The notes under the pieces are model-generated. The model worked only from the letters and a program-made list of their open reading frames with translations, made no database searches and had not been told where the DNA came from. The position numbers and the translations under genes were made by a program. From assembly GCA_000181795.3 (NCBI GenBank), contig CM012953.1, positions 19,016,851 to 19,080,850 on the forward strand: DNA of 64,000 bases. The letters are read 5' to 3'. Shown here in pieces: positions 48,505 to 60,866 of this stretch (positions are counted from its first letter, which is position 1; every line of letters begins with the position of its first letter). Origin of the DNA: Trichinella spiralis. Lineage: Eukaryota > Nematoda > Enoplea > Trichinellida > Trichinellidae.

Positions 48505-50139
48505 ATGAAGATTGAAACAGTTAAGAGGCGCCAACAGATTGAACAGAAGCGTCTGCGGGAGACCATTCTCCAAGTGCTGGATCAGCTCGAGACAGACTCC
48601 TCTGAGTTAGCGGTGAGGAATGCCCTGCGTGCCTTGGATGCGCAGTATGCGGAAGCGCACCGAACTCAAGTCGCATTGGAAGACGTACTCCCCGATGGAG
48701 TGTCTCTGGAAGCTGCCCTTTATGAAGGGCGCGAGTTATGCAAGGAAGTATTCACAACACGCACCCGGGCTGACACCTTCTTGAAAGAGAAGGACGAGAG
48801 CAAGGAGCCAGTGGCGAAACCTGCGTTGACCGAAAAGTCGCAGCCGAAGTCGCAGCTGGGGAAGCTGCAACCGGTGCCATTGCCAAAGTTTGACGGTAAC
48901 ATCCTGGAGTTTAAGTCATTCTGGGATCAATTCGAGGTGAGCGTTGATTGACGGATAGACCTTGGTGCCATCACCAAGCTTCTTCATTTGCGGTCATGTT
49001 TGTTCGGCGCAGCGTTGAAGGCCATTGAAGGAATCACGGTCTGCGCGGAGAATTACTCTGAGGTCGTTCGGACGCTCCACAATCGATTCCATCGAGTGCC
49101 CGAGGTGGTGGAGAGTCACATGTTGAAGGTGGTCGGCTTGAAGGAGTGCTCTGAGGACGGAGCAGCGGAGCTGACGATGCTCCACGATGACTTGAACTGT
49201 CACTTCCTCGAATTGAGAGCTCTGGTGAAGGATGTGGACGCAAACTTGAGCGGCTTCTACGCTCTTCTTCCGATGATCAAGAAGAAGCTGCCGCCAGACA
49301 CCTTGGAAGCCTGGAGGGCATTCGTACAAGAACTGACGAATGAGCAAATTACCTCAGCGGTGTTCCTCTCCTTCTTGCTGAGCCAGTCTCAGATCAAGAG
49401 CTCGGCAAGGAAGATGACTGCTCAGAAACCGGAGCGGAGGTTTGAGCAGGGAGAGCGTTTCATGACGGCCACCATACAAGTGGATCCAGTCGGAAACTGC
49501 GTGGTGTGCTGCGGAATCCATCCTGTTGAGAGTTGCCCGCGATTCGTCGAACTCTCCGGGCCGGAACGATGGCAATGTGTCCGGAAACATGGACTGTGTT
49601 TTGGATGTCTGCGAACAGGGCACCGTAGAGGGAGCTGCCAGCAGAATCTTGATCAAGCAGGTCAGCATCCTCTGCTTGCCTCGGAGAACCCCCACCGTCG
49701 TCAGAACCGCAGACGAAGCAGGCGGCCAGCAGCTTCATGAAATGCAAGACCCGCGGCGCAACCGGATGCATCTGTTAAGGAGAAGAGCCCGACAACGGCA
49801 TCTGCCCAGGGTTCGGAAGCAGAAGATGGGGCTTTTGGCAGAGCCGCGACTGAACTCGCTCCAGTGGGTGTCTACTTCTCCTCGACTGTTCGGGCTCCCG
49901 GGGTCCTCCTGCCTGTCGTTCAAGCGATGGCCCACGGTGAGAACGGGAAGAAGCGATTGGTCAACTACCTTCTCGACAGTGCTTCGGAGAAATCGCTCAT
50001 CAGGACTCATGAACTGGAGCTCAGCGGAACACCAAGCGCGGTGACCGTCAGGGGTGTACATGGCCTGAGTGCTAGAGTTGCCGACTCACGCCACGTGCGT
50101 TTCCAGTTAGGTCAGGTACATGTGAAGAGACGGCTGTGA
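48505..50139 (+). pseudogene. BEL/Pao gag and protease
   Basis: A single frame runs through with stops at about 48,949, 49,738 and 50,137. It contains an N-terminal coiled coil (QIEQKRLRETILQVLDQLE), the DUF1759 opening VPLPKFDGNILEFKSFW, the DUF1759 body with LLPMIKKKLPPDTLEAW, and a Cys cluster/zinc knuckle (CVVCCGIHPVESCPRF, then CVRKHGLCFGCLRTGHRRGS). The aspartic protease motif LLDSASEKSLI carries Asp-Ser-Ala where active enzymes have Asp-Ser/Thr-Gly. Gag packages element RNA; the protease cuts the polyprotein. The stops make it non-functional without read-through. Confidence 0.85.
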
Positions 50140-51800
50140 GCACGAAATTGGAATTGACAGCGCTCTGCATCTCGAGCATTTGCGATGATCTCGTTGCAAC
50201 CCTGACGCCCTGGCCACATGAAATCGATCTTCCTCGGACAGCGACCCTGGCTACTCCGCCCAGCCTCACATCAATCCATGTCTTGATCGGATTCGACATG
50301 TACTATCGAGTACTAGGCAGAGGGCTGAGAGTAGCAGGAGAAGATGATCCCATTGCCATGGAAACCATCTTTGGGTGGATCCTTTGCGGTCTGAAGGCGC
50401 GATGTTCAGCTGGCAAACAAGAGACTACCATGGTCTTGACGGTAACGGAAGGTAGCTCTGCCGAAGCGACGGAAGAACTCAACTCGCTGTTGAGAAGATT
50501 CTGGGAGATCGATTCGATTGGGTGGTGCAGGAGGCAGAAACCAATCCGGACGAGGACGTCAAGAGAAAGTTCAGTGAGTCGGTCACGTTTGATGGAACGA
50601 GATATGTCGTCTGACTTTTGTAGAGAGCAGGGGCAGTGCAGTTGCCAGACAACCACGAGGTCGCCATGCGACGTTTGAGAGCGTTGAGACGGCAGTTGAA
50701 CCGGGATCCTGAGAAAGACCAGGAGTACTCTGGAGTCATCCGTGACTACCTTGACCGTGGATGGGCAGAAAAAGTGAATGGAACATCAGGTCCGCCAGGA
50801 AGAACTTGGTACCTCCCCCATCATGCCGTCTACCAACACAATCAAGGTAAGATGAAGTGTCGGGTGGTGTTCGACGGTTCTGCGAAATGGAACGGGACAT
50901 CCTTGAATAGCTGTCTCGACCCAGGACCGAAGTTGCAGCCCGACTTGGTCGCCCTGCTCCTCCGGTTTCGCTGATCCAGGATCGCGCTTCAGGCTGACAT
51001 TTAAAAGATGTACCTGCAGGTCGGATTGCGTCCGGAAGATCGGGACATTTGCCGTTTCCTATGGCAGGAAAGGGACTGCGGAGCCCCTGTGAAGGTCTAT
51101 CGGCTAACGCGGGTGGGGTTCGGCCTCACGTGCTCTCCATTCCTGGCCATGCAGGTGGTGAGGCACCATGCGCAGCGCCGCGGGAACATTGACGCGCTGA
51201 CCGACAGAGTTTTATCGGATATGTACGTCGACGACCTGGCGACGAGCTGCGATGGAGTTGACGAGGCCCGACATCTCGTCCAGAGGTTGACCGAACTGAT
51301 GAAAACCGGCGGCTTCGCTCTTAAGAAATGGGCTAGCACTGATCCAGATGTATTGATGGACCTCCCTCCAGAAGATGTGTCTTCAGCTGATGAGGATCGG
51401 CTGTGGAAGACGCTTGGTTTGCACTGGAACTGGCACAGCGACCACCTGACGTTCATGCCCATGCCGGACATCCATCCGGAGCGGCATGATTCCAAAAGGC
51501 AGTTGCTCAGTTTGGCATCCCGATTATTCGACCCATTAGGCTGCTTAGCCCCCTTCCAGTCTGTTCCATTCGCTCTGGTTGAAGGGTCTTGACTGGAATG
51601 ACCAGTTACCCATCGACATCAGTAACGTGTGGTGTCAGTGGAAGAGAGAACTGGAGACCCTGGAAAGCGTCAGAGTCCCACGCGCGTTGATGGTCACTCC
51701 AAGAGATCAGGTTTGCCACTCTGAATTGCACGTTTTTGGCGACGCCTCCGAACCAGCGTATGGCGCCGTGGCATACGTGATGATGGAGTCCCTGGACGGG
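50140..51800 (+). pseudogene. BEL/Pao reverse transcriptase and RNase H
   Basis: After a PRR-like segment (LIGFDMYYRVLGRG and IFGWILCG), the polymerase shows TWYLPHHAVYQHN, KMKCRVVFDGSAKWNGTSLN, LQVGLRPEDRDICRFLW, VGFGLTCSPFLAMQ and the catalytic MYVDDLATSCD. RNase H begins near HVFGDASEPAYGAVAYV. There are frame changes around 50,550, 50,975 and 51,580. These are hallmarks of the Pao clade, whose YVDDL differs from the YLDD of the Gypsy copy upstream. Confidence 0.88.
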
Positions 51801-53200
51801 GCCAAGTAGGTGAGATTCTGCCTCGCCAAGACCCGCGTCGCTCCGGTCAAGCGACTGAGCCTCCCACGGCTCGAGTTGATGGCTGCACTCCGCGCGGCGC
51901 GCCTGAAAGAGTACGTGGAACGGGAATTATGCCTTCCCTTCAACCGATCCACCTGTTGGAGCGACAGTACTATTGTCCTCAGTTGGATCCAAGGACGACA
52001 CTGCCCTGGTGCCACCGTCATCCCTTCTCCCACTCAACGGCCCGGTTGTTGAGCTCATTGTGCGAGGAGCTCATGAATCTGAATTGCACGCTGGACTGAA
52101 CCAAATCTTGGCAGCCTTGCGGCGTCGCTTTTGGGTGGTTCGGGGCCGGAAAGCAGTCAGGAGATGCATCAGAGCTTGCATCATCTGCCTGAAGCACGAC
52201 GCTCGTCCGTTTTGTCCACTGATGAGCGACCTTCCGCCTGAAAGAGTGACACCGACATTCCCATTCAACAGAGTGGGATTGGATTTTGCTGGACCGTTGT
52301 ACGTGAAAGATGAACAGCGGCCTGCGCAGAAGGCGTACATCTGCCTGTTCACGTGCATGGTCACACGAGCGGTGCACTTGGAGGTGATGTTGGACATGAC
52401 CACGATCAGCTTCTTGGCCGCTCTCCGCCGATTCATCGCCAGACGCGGGAGACCGACTGTGATTCACACTGACAATTTCCGAACGTTTAAGCAAGCCGAT
52501 TCCTTTATGCGAAACCTGCTTCACGGAAAGTCAGCTGGTAAGATCCAGGAAGAATTGGCGATGCGGCAGATCGAGTGGAAGTACAGCACCGACCGAGCTT
52601 CTGGTGAGGAGGCTACTGGGAGCGGCTTGTCAGATCGATGAAGAACGCTCTGTGGAAGGTCTTGGGGAAAGCATTACTCCGCAGCTGGGAGTTGCACACA
52701 GTGTTGTGTGAGTTGGAGGCTCGGATCAGTGACCGGCTTCTCACCTTGTTGAGCGAGGACCCTCATGACTGCGCCCCGTTAACGCCGGCGCACTTCCTCA
52801 TCAGATGAGAATTGGCATCTCTCCTGATTCCCGCTGCGTCCGCATCGGCGCCGACGAACGCATCCGGCTTGCGTAAGCGTTGGCGACTCCAGCAGCTGCT
52901 GATGAAACATCTGTGGAATCGATGGCTGGAAGATTATCTGGTGACTCTCACCTCACGAGGGAAATGGACGAAGATCGGACGGTAGCCGGAAAAGGGAGAC
53001 CTAGTGTTCCTGGTGGAAGAAGGCGTTCCGTGGAATCGTTGGAAACTAGGCTTGATCATTGAGCCGTTGGCGGGAAGCGATGGGGTCACTAGGGCAGTGA
53101 AAGTACGGACCGCCCGAGGCCTTCTCATCCGGCTGAGCAGATCGCTAATTCTTCTCGAGCCAGCATCGGTTCGGTGATGAACCGCGGTCCATCACGGGAG
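51800..53200 (+). pseudogene. BEL/Pao RNase H end, integrase and C-terminal tail
   Basis: RNase H continues with LSLPRLELMAALRAARL and TCWSDSTIVLSWI. The integrase zinc domain (RRRFWVVRGRKAVRRCI, CIICLKHDARP) precedes the core: FNRVGLDFAGPLYVK with the first Asp, FIARRGRPTVIHTDNFRTFK with the second, and a YWERLVRSMKNAL segment carrying the third residue in another frame. The last part (DYLVTLTSRGKW, GLIIEPLAGSDG, VRTARGLLIR) is the DUF5641-like tail. Stops at about 52,806 and 52,984 and frameshifts break the gene. Confidence 0.85.
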
Positions 53201-53311
53201 AAGTCACCAGGCCGGTCGCTGAGCTGGTGGTGTTGGAACCAGTCAGCGTAATCGATGGAAAAGAAGATATCCCATCGTAGGAGAGGATGTTCCGGAAGGA
53301 ACAGTGGGGAT

Positions 53312-53524
53312 ACTGTAACATTAGAACTTGCATATCATACTGTTGTAGTTTCGATTCAGCATTTTTTGTTGGTGTGAGCACGATCAATAAAACCGTACTA
53401 TCCTTTGTAGTTTGCGTCTTTTTTCTGTTCGACAGACGTCAAGCTTTAGTTTCCGCTAAATTTGAGGCCTATAGTTCAATACCTATTTATCAGGAGGGGA
53501 TCAACGAATCGTCTGCAGTGAACA
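53312..53524 (+). mobile_element. BEL/Pao LTR, family Y, copy 2
   Basis: Begins TGTAACATT and ends GTGAACA, preceded by a purine-rich tract. It aligns with 45458-45692 but is 22 bp shorter, lacking a segment around TCTCGTGTGATCG. It serves as the 3' LTR of the large BEL element although that element's 5' LTR is of family X. Confidence 0.75.
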
Positions 53525-53529
53525 GTATT

Positions 53530-54088
53530 TGTTAGAAACTAGAACTTATTTGCACATTTAGTAGCTATTTAAGATACTATAAATAACTTGTTTACACGAA
53601 TGCTTAGCAATTGACTCCTGGCAAACATTACGTCGAAAACTGGAAATACTTGGCAGTTGGCCAATTATTTGCTCTCTGCTAAAAATAATAGGCAATCGAT
53701 ATTGCCAGAGTGTGTATTGAAAGCTCAATTCCTGGAATTGAGGTTATATTTAGATAGCAATGAAAATACGTCATCGTGCACGAGAAAGCAGTGGTAAAGA
53801 AGAGTAGTAGTAGTATCAGTCGTAGATGCTGTGAAGTCAACCGTGTGTTTGAGCGTTGTTGTTTTGAAATCGTTGAGTAAAACTGTTTCTCTCTGATTGT
53901 CGTTATTGCTGAAGGCAATAAATTTGAGTGGACCGATGTTTGCTTGGACGCAGTAGTTATCACAATTAACAAAGAACCAGAGAAAGCTTATTAGTCACGT
54001 GGACGAATAAGGCGCGAATAACTACAGTCATTATTGGAACTTGGTTGTTAGTTATCAAAATATAATATTCTGCCCTGCCTTTATTACA
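53530..54088 (+). mobile_element. Solo LTR, family Z, copy 2, with target-site duplication
   Basis: 559 bp, beginning TGTTAGAAAC and ending TTATTACA. It is flanked by GTATT on both sides (53525-53529 and 54089-54093), a 5-bp duplication typical of Gypsy-type integration. It contains a TATAAATAAC box. No internal element sequence remains, so it is a solo LTR left by recombination. It inserted exactly at the right edge of the family Y LTR. Confidence 0.8.
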
Positions 54089-54242
54089 GTATTATTGAAA
54101 GAAACATAGCAGTCAAAAGATAAATGCAAAATATAGATTAACACACTGTTGTGGAAAAATAAATTTGTTCATATTCGTAAGAAGCTGCATTTACATTATG
54201 AATGCATTATGTAGACAACGGAAATGGAGATTCTGTCGTCAA

Positions 54243-54870
54243 TGTTAGAGAACCTGCGCGTCAGGACAGTACGGTAGCGTACTGTGATGCGTGAAGAGCG
54301 AAGGTTTATTGCTGCAAGTGTGGGGTTGTTGTTTGTTTTGAAGATTGTCTTCAGTGTGTTTTGCTTGTGTGTGTGTGTGTTATATTGAGTCATTTCTTGT
54401 CTTATCTCTGGCTCACTATTTTCGTTTTTGGGTAAACTGTGTCGAAACTTGATCTAGTTTCGATTGACGGTTATCGTGACGGAAATCAGTGCAACACGGT
54501 TAAGGTCGGATTGTCGAACGTATTTGACTTTCCCGCTTTTCCATACGAACAAAGATACAGTACACTAAGATCGCGAGTGACAGACTTGTAGTTTCGCTCG
54601 TTACACATTTCTTTTGTTGGAAATTGTTCGGTAGCGAACCTTTGCATTTGTACCTGAATTCTGGTTACGGTAGTCTACAGTAGGTAGGGAATGTAGGCGA
54701 GTGACCTGCAGCGATGAGTGTGTGATCTGGGGAGTAGTACCAGTGAGATTTGTCCTGTATGTGTATGTGCGTTCGTTTTTTTGAACTGTGAATTATCTTT
54801 CCATGTTTGTATCTGATCCTAAGCTTGCACCTTCGTTGAATAAAGTGTGTGATTCACAAATTGTCTTGCA
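54243..54870 (+). mobile_element. Putative 5' LTR of a further retroelement
   Basis: Begins TGTTAGAGAACC and ends GTCTTGCA. A GAATAAAG polyadenylation signal lies about 30 bp before the end, and it is followed directly by TTGGTGTCACTTTCAG, which resembles a primer-binding site. A (GT)n run lies at 54,368-54,380. No coding region follows. It stands about 0.6 kb upstream of the KAT5 start, so it could instead be part of that gene's promoter. Confidence 0.4.
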
Positions 54871-55488
54871 TTGGTGTCACTTTCAGAAGTGAACGTGAGT
54901 CAAATTACGGCTAAGTGATCATTGTTGATTTTATCTACCGTTGAATAAAATCTGTTGTCTGCTAGCTCTTAGGCGGCAGGTTTTGACGCCAACAACTTTA
55001 CTCTTCATTTGTTAATTAGCACTGAAATCATGACAGCATGCAATGCATAAAGTCGGACTGAAAATTCAAAGTAAATGTATGCTAATATATCAGAATGGTG
55101 GTTTAATTTTGAATTTTAAACCAAGAAATTTTTATGTAAAATTAATGTATCTGATGTGTGTGCTGTAGTAATTTCTACATAAGAATTATATAAATTTTGT
55201 ATTGTAAATAAGTGGAAATGGGAGATTAAAATTGCGTTTGTGGTGATTTATTTTTTTAATTTCTGGCAATGAATTACATATCATAATTAATGTATTTAAT
55301 ATTTGTCATTATTGTGACATTTTGTGGTTTGATATTTTTGTGCATCAGATTTAATATGTTAAGCAATTATGAAGAATGCTTTTGTATAATAAATATTTGT
55401 TTTAATTTTGTACCTCTTTTCAATTTAATTTGTAATTTTAGGTGAACCGTTGTTTTAACTTGAAATTGATAAAAAGTGTGCTGACATC
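54871..55488. other. Upstream region of the KAT5 gene
   Basis: AT-rich DNA after the putative LTR end. A splice acceptor (TTTTAG, ending at 55,441) lies 47 nt before the start codon, implying a 5' UTR intron or spliced-leader addition. No TATA box is claimed. Confidence 0.45.
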
Positions 55489-57599
<2,111 letters not shown>

Positions 57600-57883
57600 G
57601 CTTTGTTTTCAATGAACAAATTTTAAATATGAATTTGCTTCACCAAAAATAAAACAACTTCACGTGATAATGCAGTTTATTAAGTTTGATTCAGTGAATC
57701 GGAGCACACATCAGTAGTGTGACATCAGTTCTGAAATTACATTATAGAAACGACCAAAATTTTTTTAATATCTAAAAAGAGAAGGAGAAAGTCACTTTCA
57801 AATACAAATATATAATCAATAAGAAAAAACGTCAAATGGTAATTAATGTATGATATATAAAATGCGGATATGCCAAATTTTCT
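57600..57883. other. Convergent 3' ends of KAT5 and DDI1 genes
   Basis: A 284-bp spacer must hold both 3' UTRs. An AATAAAA signal occurs at about 57,648-57,654 for KAT5, so the transcripts may end very close together or overlap. Confidence 0.55.
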
Positions 57884-59457
57884 TCACTCTGCAGGAAAAT
57901 GTTTGTTAACGTTCTGCGCAACAAGATATGCGACAGCTTGTTTCACATTTTTTCTTATTCTCAATGCTTTGATCGCTTCTTCTCGACTGAAGCCAAATTC
58001 CATAACTTTAGCAATATCCTCTTCATCCGGAAGTTGAGTTGATGATGATGACGACAATTCTTCTTCACTTATTTGCATACTCTCTTCAAACAACTCTATC
58101 TTCTTCTCCATTAGTCCTGCTGGTAATTCGTGTTCCATTAAAAATGGGGCACTCACTCCTGTTGTCCCAATTACTAGACAGTTCTGACGTAAATCAATAA
58201 CACACTAAAATAAATATGCAACTGATCAAATACAATTTCACACAAAATACCAATGAAAAGTATTCTTTTCTCTCGGTCATTCAAAAATCATAAATAAAAA
58301 AAAAGTATCACTTGATGTCGTTTCAGCATATCCAAGCCAAGCATGATATCAAACATATCTTCTTCAACAACCATTAAAGAAATTGGAAAAAAATCATTAC
58401 CGATCTGAAGTTGAGCTAGAAACAAATAACAGAAAGATAAAGTAAAATTAAGCATAAATAAACAGCAAATTAAACAGATCAAGAAAGTATACCTATATGA
58501 ATACGTCCAATCACAGCACACGTACCGACACCTTTTGCAATTCCACGAAAACGCTTATCAACCAAACGTAGGATGTTACATTTTTCAGCCAACTTTACTG
58601 ACATAACTGAAGACTCGGCTCCACTGTCTACAAAGGCTTTCACTTCTTCTCCGTTCACTTTACACTTTATAAATAGCATCACTACACGAGCAAATGATTC
58701 CGGTACATGTTCAATGGCGTGTTGTAATGTGTGATCAATATTTTCCTGCCTGTATAAATAAAAAGACAAAATCAGCAACACACCTCCTAGTCAGTTAAAA
58801 ATATTTTACATTATACTATCTTCAATTCGACGCTGCGCTTCTGAATTCATCAAATCACTGGCGGAAAGTGATAAGTTTGATACTCCAAAAGATTGCATTA
58901 TTCGTCGAAATTCCTCTAAATATTAAATACATTCATCAAAAAAATTAACAATATCATTAAACAGAAATTTTAACTGTAACATATTAACAATAAATTACCA
59001 ATGTTTCCAGACTGTAATGCCTGAAGTACAGCTGGACTTTCTGAACGAATTCTTTGAAGCATCTGTGGATTCTCATTCATCATTCTAGACAACAATGTTG
59101 TCGCTACGGCAGGGTCAACTGGCCCTGCAGAAGATGTAAGCGAATCGCTACCTAAATAAAATATTTTTTCTTAATTTAACAAGTAAACACTGAATAAACA
59201 AAACCTAATGATTGGGCAATCGGTTCCACATTTACTGCCAGAACGTCAGCATCTTTGATTCCATAGTCTTCAATTGTACGCTCGAAATCTGATACCAGTT
59301 CGCCATTAAACATAATTGTAATAGAATATAAAGACTCATCTAAACGAGGTACAACTCCTTTGGTTTCTCTCAAAAATTTTTTGATCGTCCATTTTAGCTT
59401 TCCACGCACATTGATAATGTCTTGCTGATTAATTACCAGAGTGATTTGAATACACAT
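57884..59457 (-). CDS. DDI1-type ubiquitin shuttle aspartic protease, 6 exons
   Basis: Exons in transcript order: 59457-59205, 59151-58999, 58915-58810, 58749-58493, 58415-58312, 58204-57884, giving 397 aa. Residues 1-80 form a ubiquitin-like domain (MCIQITLVINQQD to DADVLAVNVE). A helical/STI-like part follows (NENPQMLQRIRSESPAVLQA). The retropepsin-like domain has VKAFVDSGAESSVMS with the catalytic Asp in DSGA, CNILRLVDKRFRGIAKGVG, IGRIHIAQLQIG and MLGLDMLKRHQCVIDL. The C-terminus holds a UBA domain (DEEDIAKVMEFGFSREEAIK to AVAYLVAQN). DDI1 proteins carry ubiquitinated clients to the proteasome and cleave substrates such as the Nrf1/SKN-1A transcription factor when the proteasome is impaired. 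This copy keeps both UBL and UBA; the UBA is lost in mammalian DDI1/2. It is a host gene, not a retroelement protease. Confidence 0.95.
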
Positions 59458-60718
59458 CTGTAAAATACTAAATAAATAATTTTAAGTAATTTTAATAAGT
59501 TTAAAAATACAATATGCATAGAAATTATAACTATGACATATAAATCCACGAAAAAAGAAACACGAGTAAAATTTTCAAATTGTATAAATGAAAAAATTGC
59601 AGAAAAGGTAATTCAAAAGATTGATTAGGTACCCTTAATAATTAGAATTTTTCTGTCAAGAATAAATTAAAATTTATTAACAAGAAACAAAATATCACAG
59701 CAAAATCCATACAACAGATACTGACCCTAAACATAATGCAACGTCATCAAAACATAGTATATTATTTTGGAAAATCAGGTATTAAAAATTTAGTAAATGA
59801 TTTACTAAAATTACAAGCCGAATTTTAGTCAAAAAATTTATTTATTTATCTTGTAAATTAATTTAGATCAATTTTTTCGGATTTTTATAACTTTTTATTC
59901 ATAAATTTTCAAAGCTACTGTTGTCAAAAAGAAACCCACTTTCTATAAGGATGCTCAGGTTTTTTATTCTGAGCGGGATTTATTCTATTAAGGAGTTCTT
60001 GTCGACTTCGCTGGTGTCTATTCCTCTAGGAATAGTTTATTCAAAGTTCTAAATACAGATCACCACTAACGCAATCTGTTCTATAGATCAATCAGATGTA
60101 TCAACGATTAATTCGACAAACACTATTCTATATGTTAAAAAATCTTTAGTTCAAACTTGAAGATCTTTTTTTGTAGTGGACTGTATAGGTTAATTATAGA
60201 TTATCAATGACAGTGGGTGTGAATAAGAATCAGTTTATTCAGAATAAACAATGATTAATAACAATGATACAGCGAGAGAAAAACGGTTCAGGCGGTATTC
60301 GATACGGCGTGTTCCGTGTTATTGTCCCTCCTCCCTCCTCACTCGTATTTATATCTTTTTCTTGACCTCACTCCGCGTCTGGCGACCTAGATCATCGAAA
60401 AGTAATTAGAAAATCGACTTGGTTGCGCAATCCCTTAGACTGTGCAGCTTAGCCGGGGTCTGAACAGGCGTGCTGTCAGCCACATTTCACTTTGACGCTT
60501 TTTCAGCAACTGACCACCGGAGTTGTGGCAGATATATGACAGGATGCTGACCTTTTCACCTCTTAATTGCGAATGCATTGTTCACCGTTGAGAAAAACAA
60601 GGGGTACAGCTGGCGTTGCGTCACCGTTGTTTTCGTATCAGGAGTAATGTTTTTATCACGGGGAGTTTTTTGCTGATTGGTTGTAGGTGCATTGTTTGGT
60701 GATTGGCTAATGACGTCT
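59458..60718. other. Upstream of DDI1; repeat-like GC-richer stretch
   Basis: The first 450 bp are AT-rich and include the DDI1 promoter. From about 59,930 to 60,660 the composition changes. On the minus strand an LTR-like string with AATAAAC lies near 60,235-60,260, preceded by GC-richer sequence. No coding motif was found. It may be an uncharacterised LTR or a non-autonomous element. Confidence 0.35.
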
Positions 60719-60866
60719 GCTATTTTATTAGCTAATTATTGTGATAAGTGATTGGGTGAATAACTGTGCCGTTTCATTAGCTATTCAGCTGTGATCAAGG
60801 ATTGGGTGATTGTTGTTTATCTACTCTTTTCCACATATGGGTGCATTCCATTGAATTACCTTATAT
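60719..60866 (+). repeat. Inverted repeat arm, left
   Basis: About 150 bp that reappears inverted at 63113-63262. Shared strings include CTGCTATTTTATTAGCTAAT, GATAAGTGATTGGGTGAATA, TGATCAAGGATTGG and ATATGGGTGCATT. Identity is high but imperfect. Confidence 0.85.

Larger units (their letters stand above)
48252..53311 (+). mobile_element. BEL/Pao retrotransposon internal region (gag-pol), decayed
   Basis: GC-rich 5 kb segment with the full BEL/Pao domain order: gag, zinc knuckle, protease, reverse transcriptase, RNase H, integrase and the DUF5641-like tail, ending in a purine-rich tract before an LTR. At least three in-frame stops interrupt gag-protease and several frameshifts interrupt pol. 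No envelope gene is present. Composition and codon choice differ strikingly from host genes. Confidence 0.9.

Noticed and set aside
48994-52524. Long open frames antisense to the BEL/Pao gag-pol
   Set aside because: They are shadows of the GC-rich coding strand. Recognisable domains all lie on the plus strand.
53525-54093. Inverted LTR pair as terminal inverted repeats of one large DNA transposon
   Set aside because: The right copy has its own 5-bp duplication and TG...CA ends, so it inserted independently as an LTR.
58479-58781. DDI1 aspartic protease segment as a retrotransposon protease
   Set aside because: It is in frame with UBL and UBA exons and matches the DDI1 family closely, so it is a host gene.
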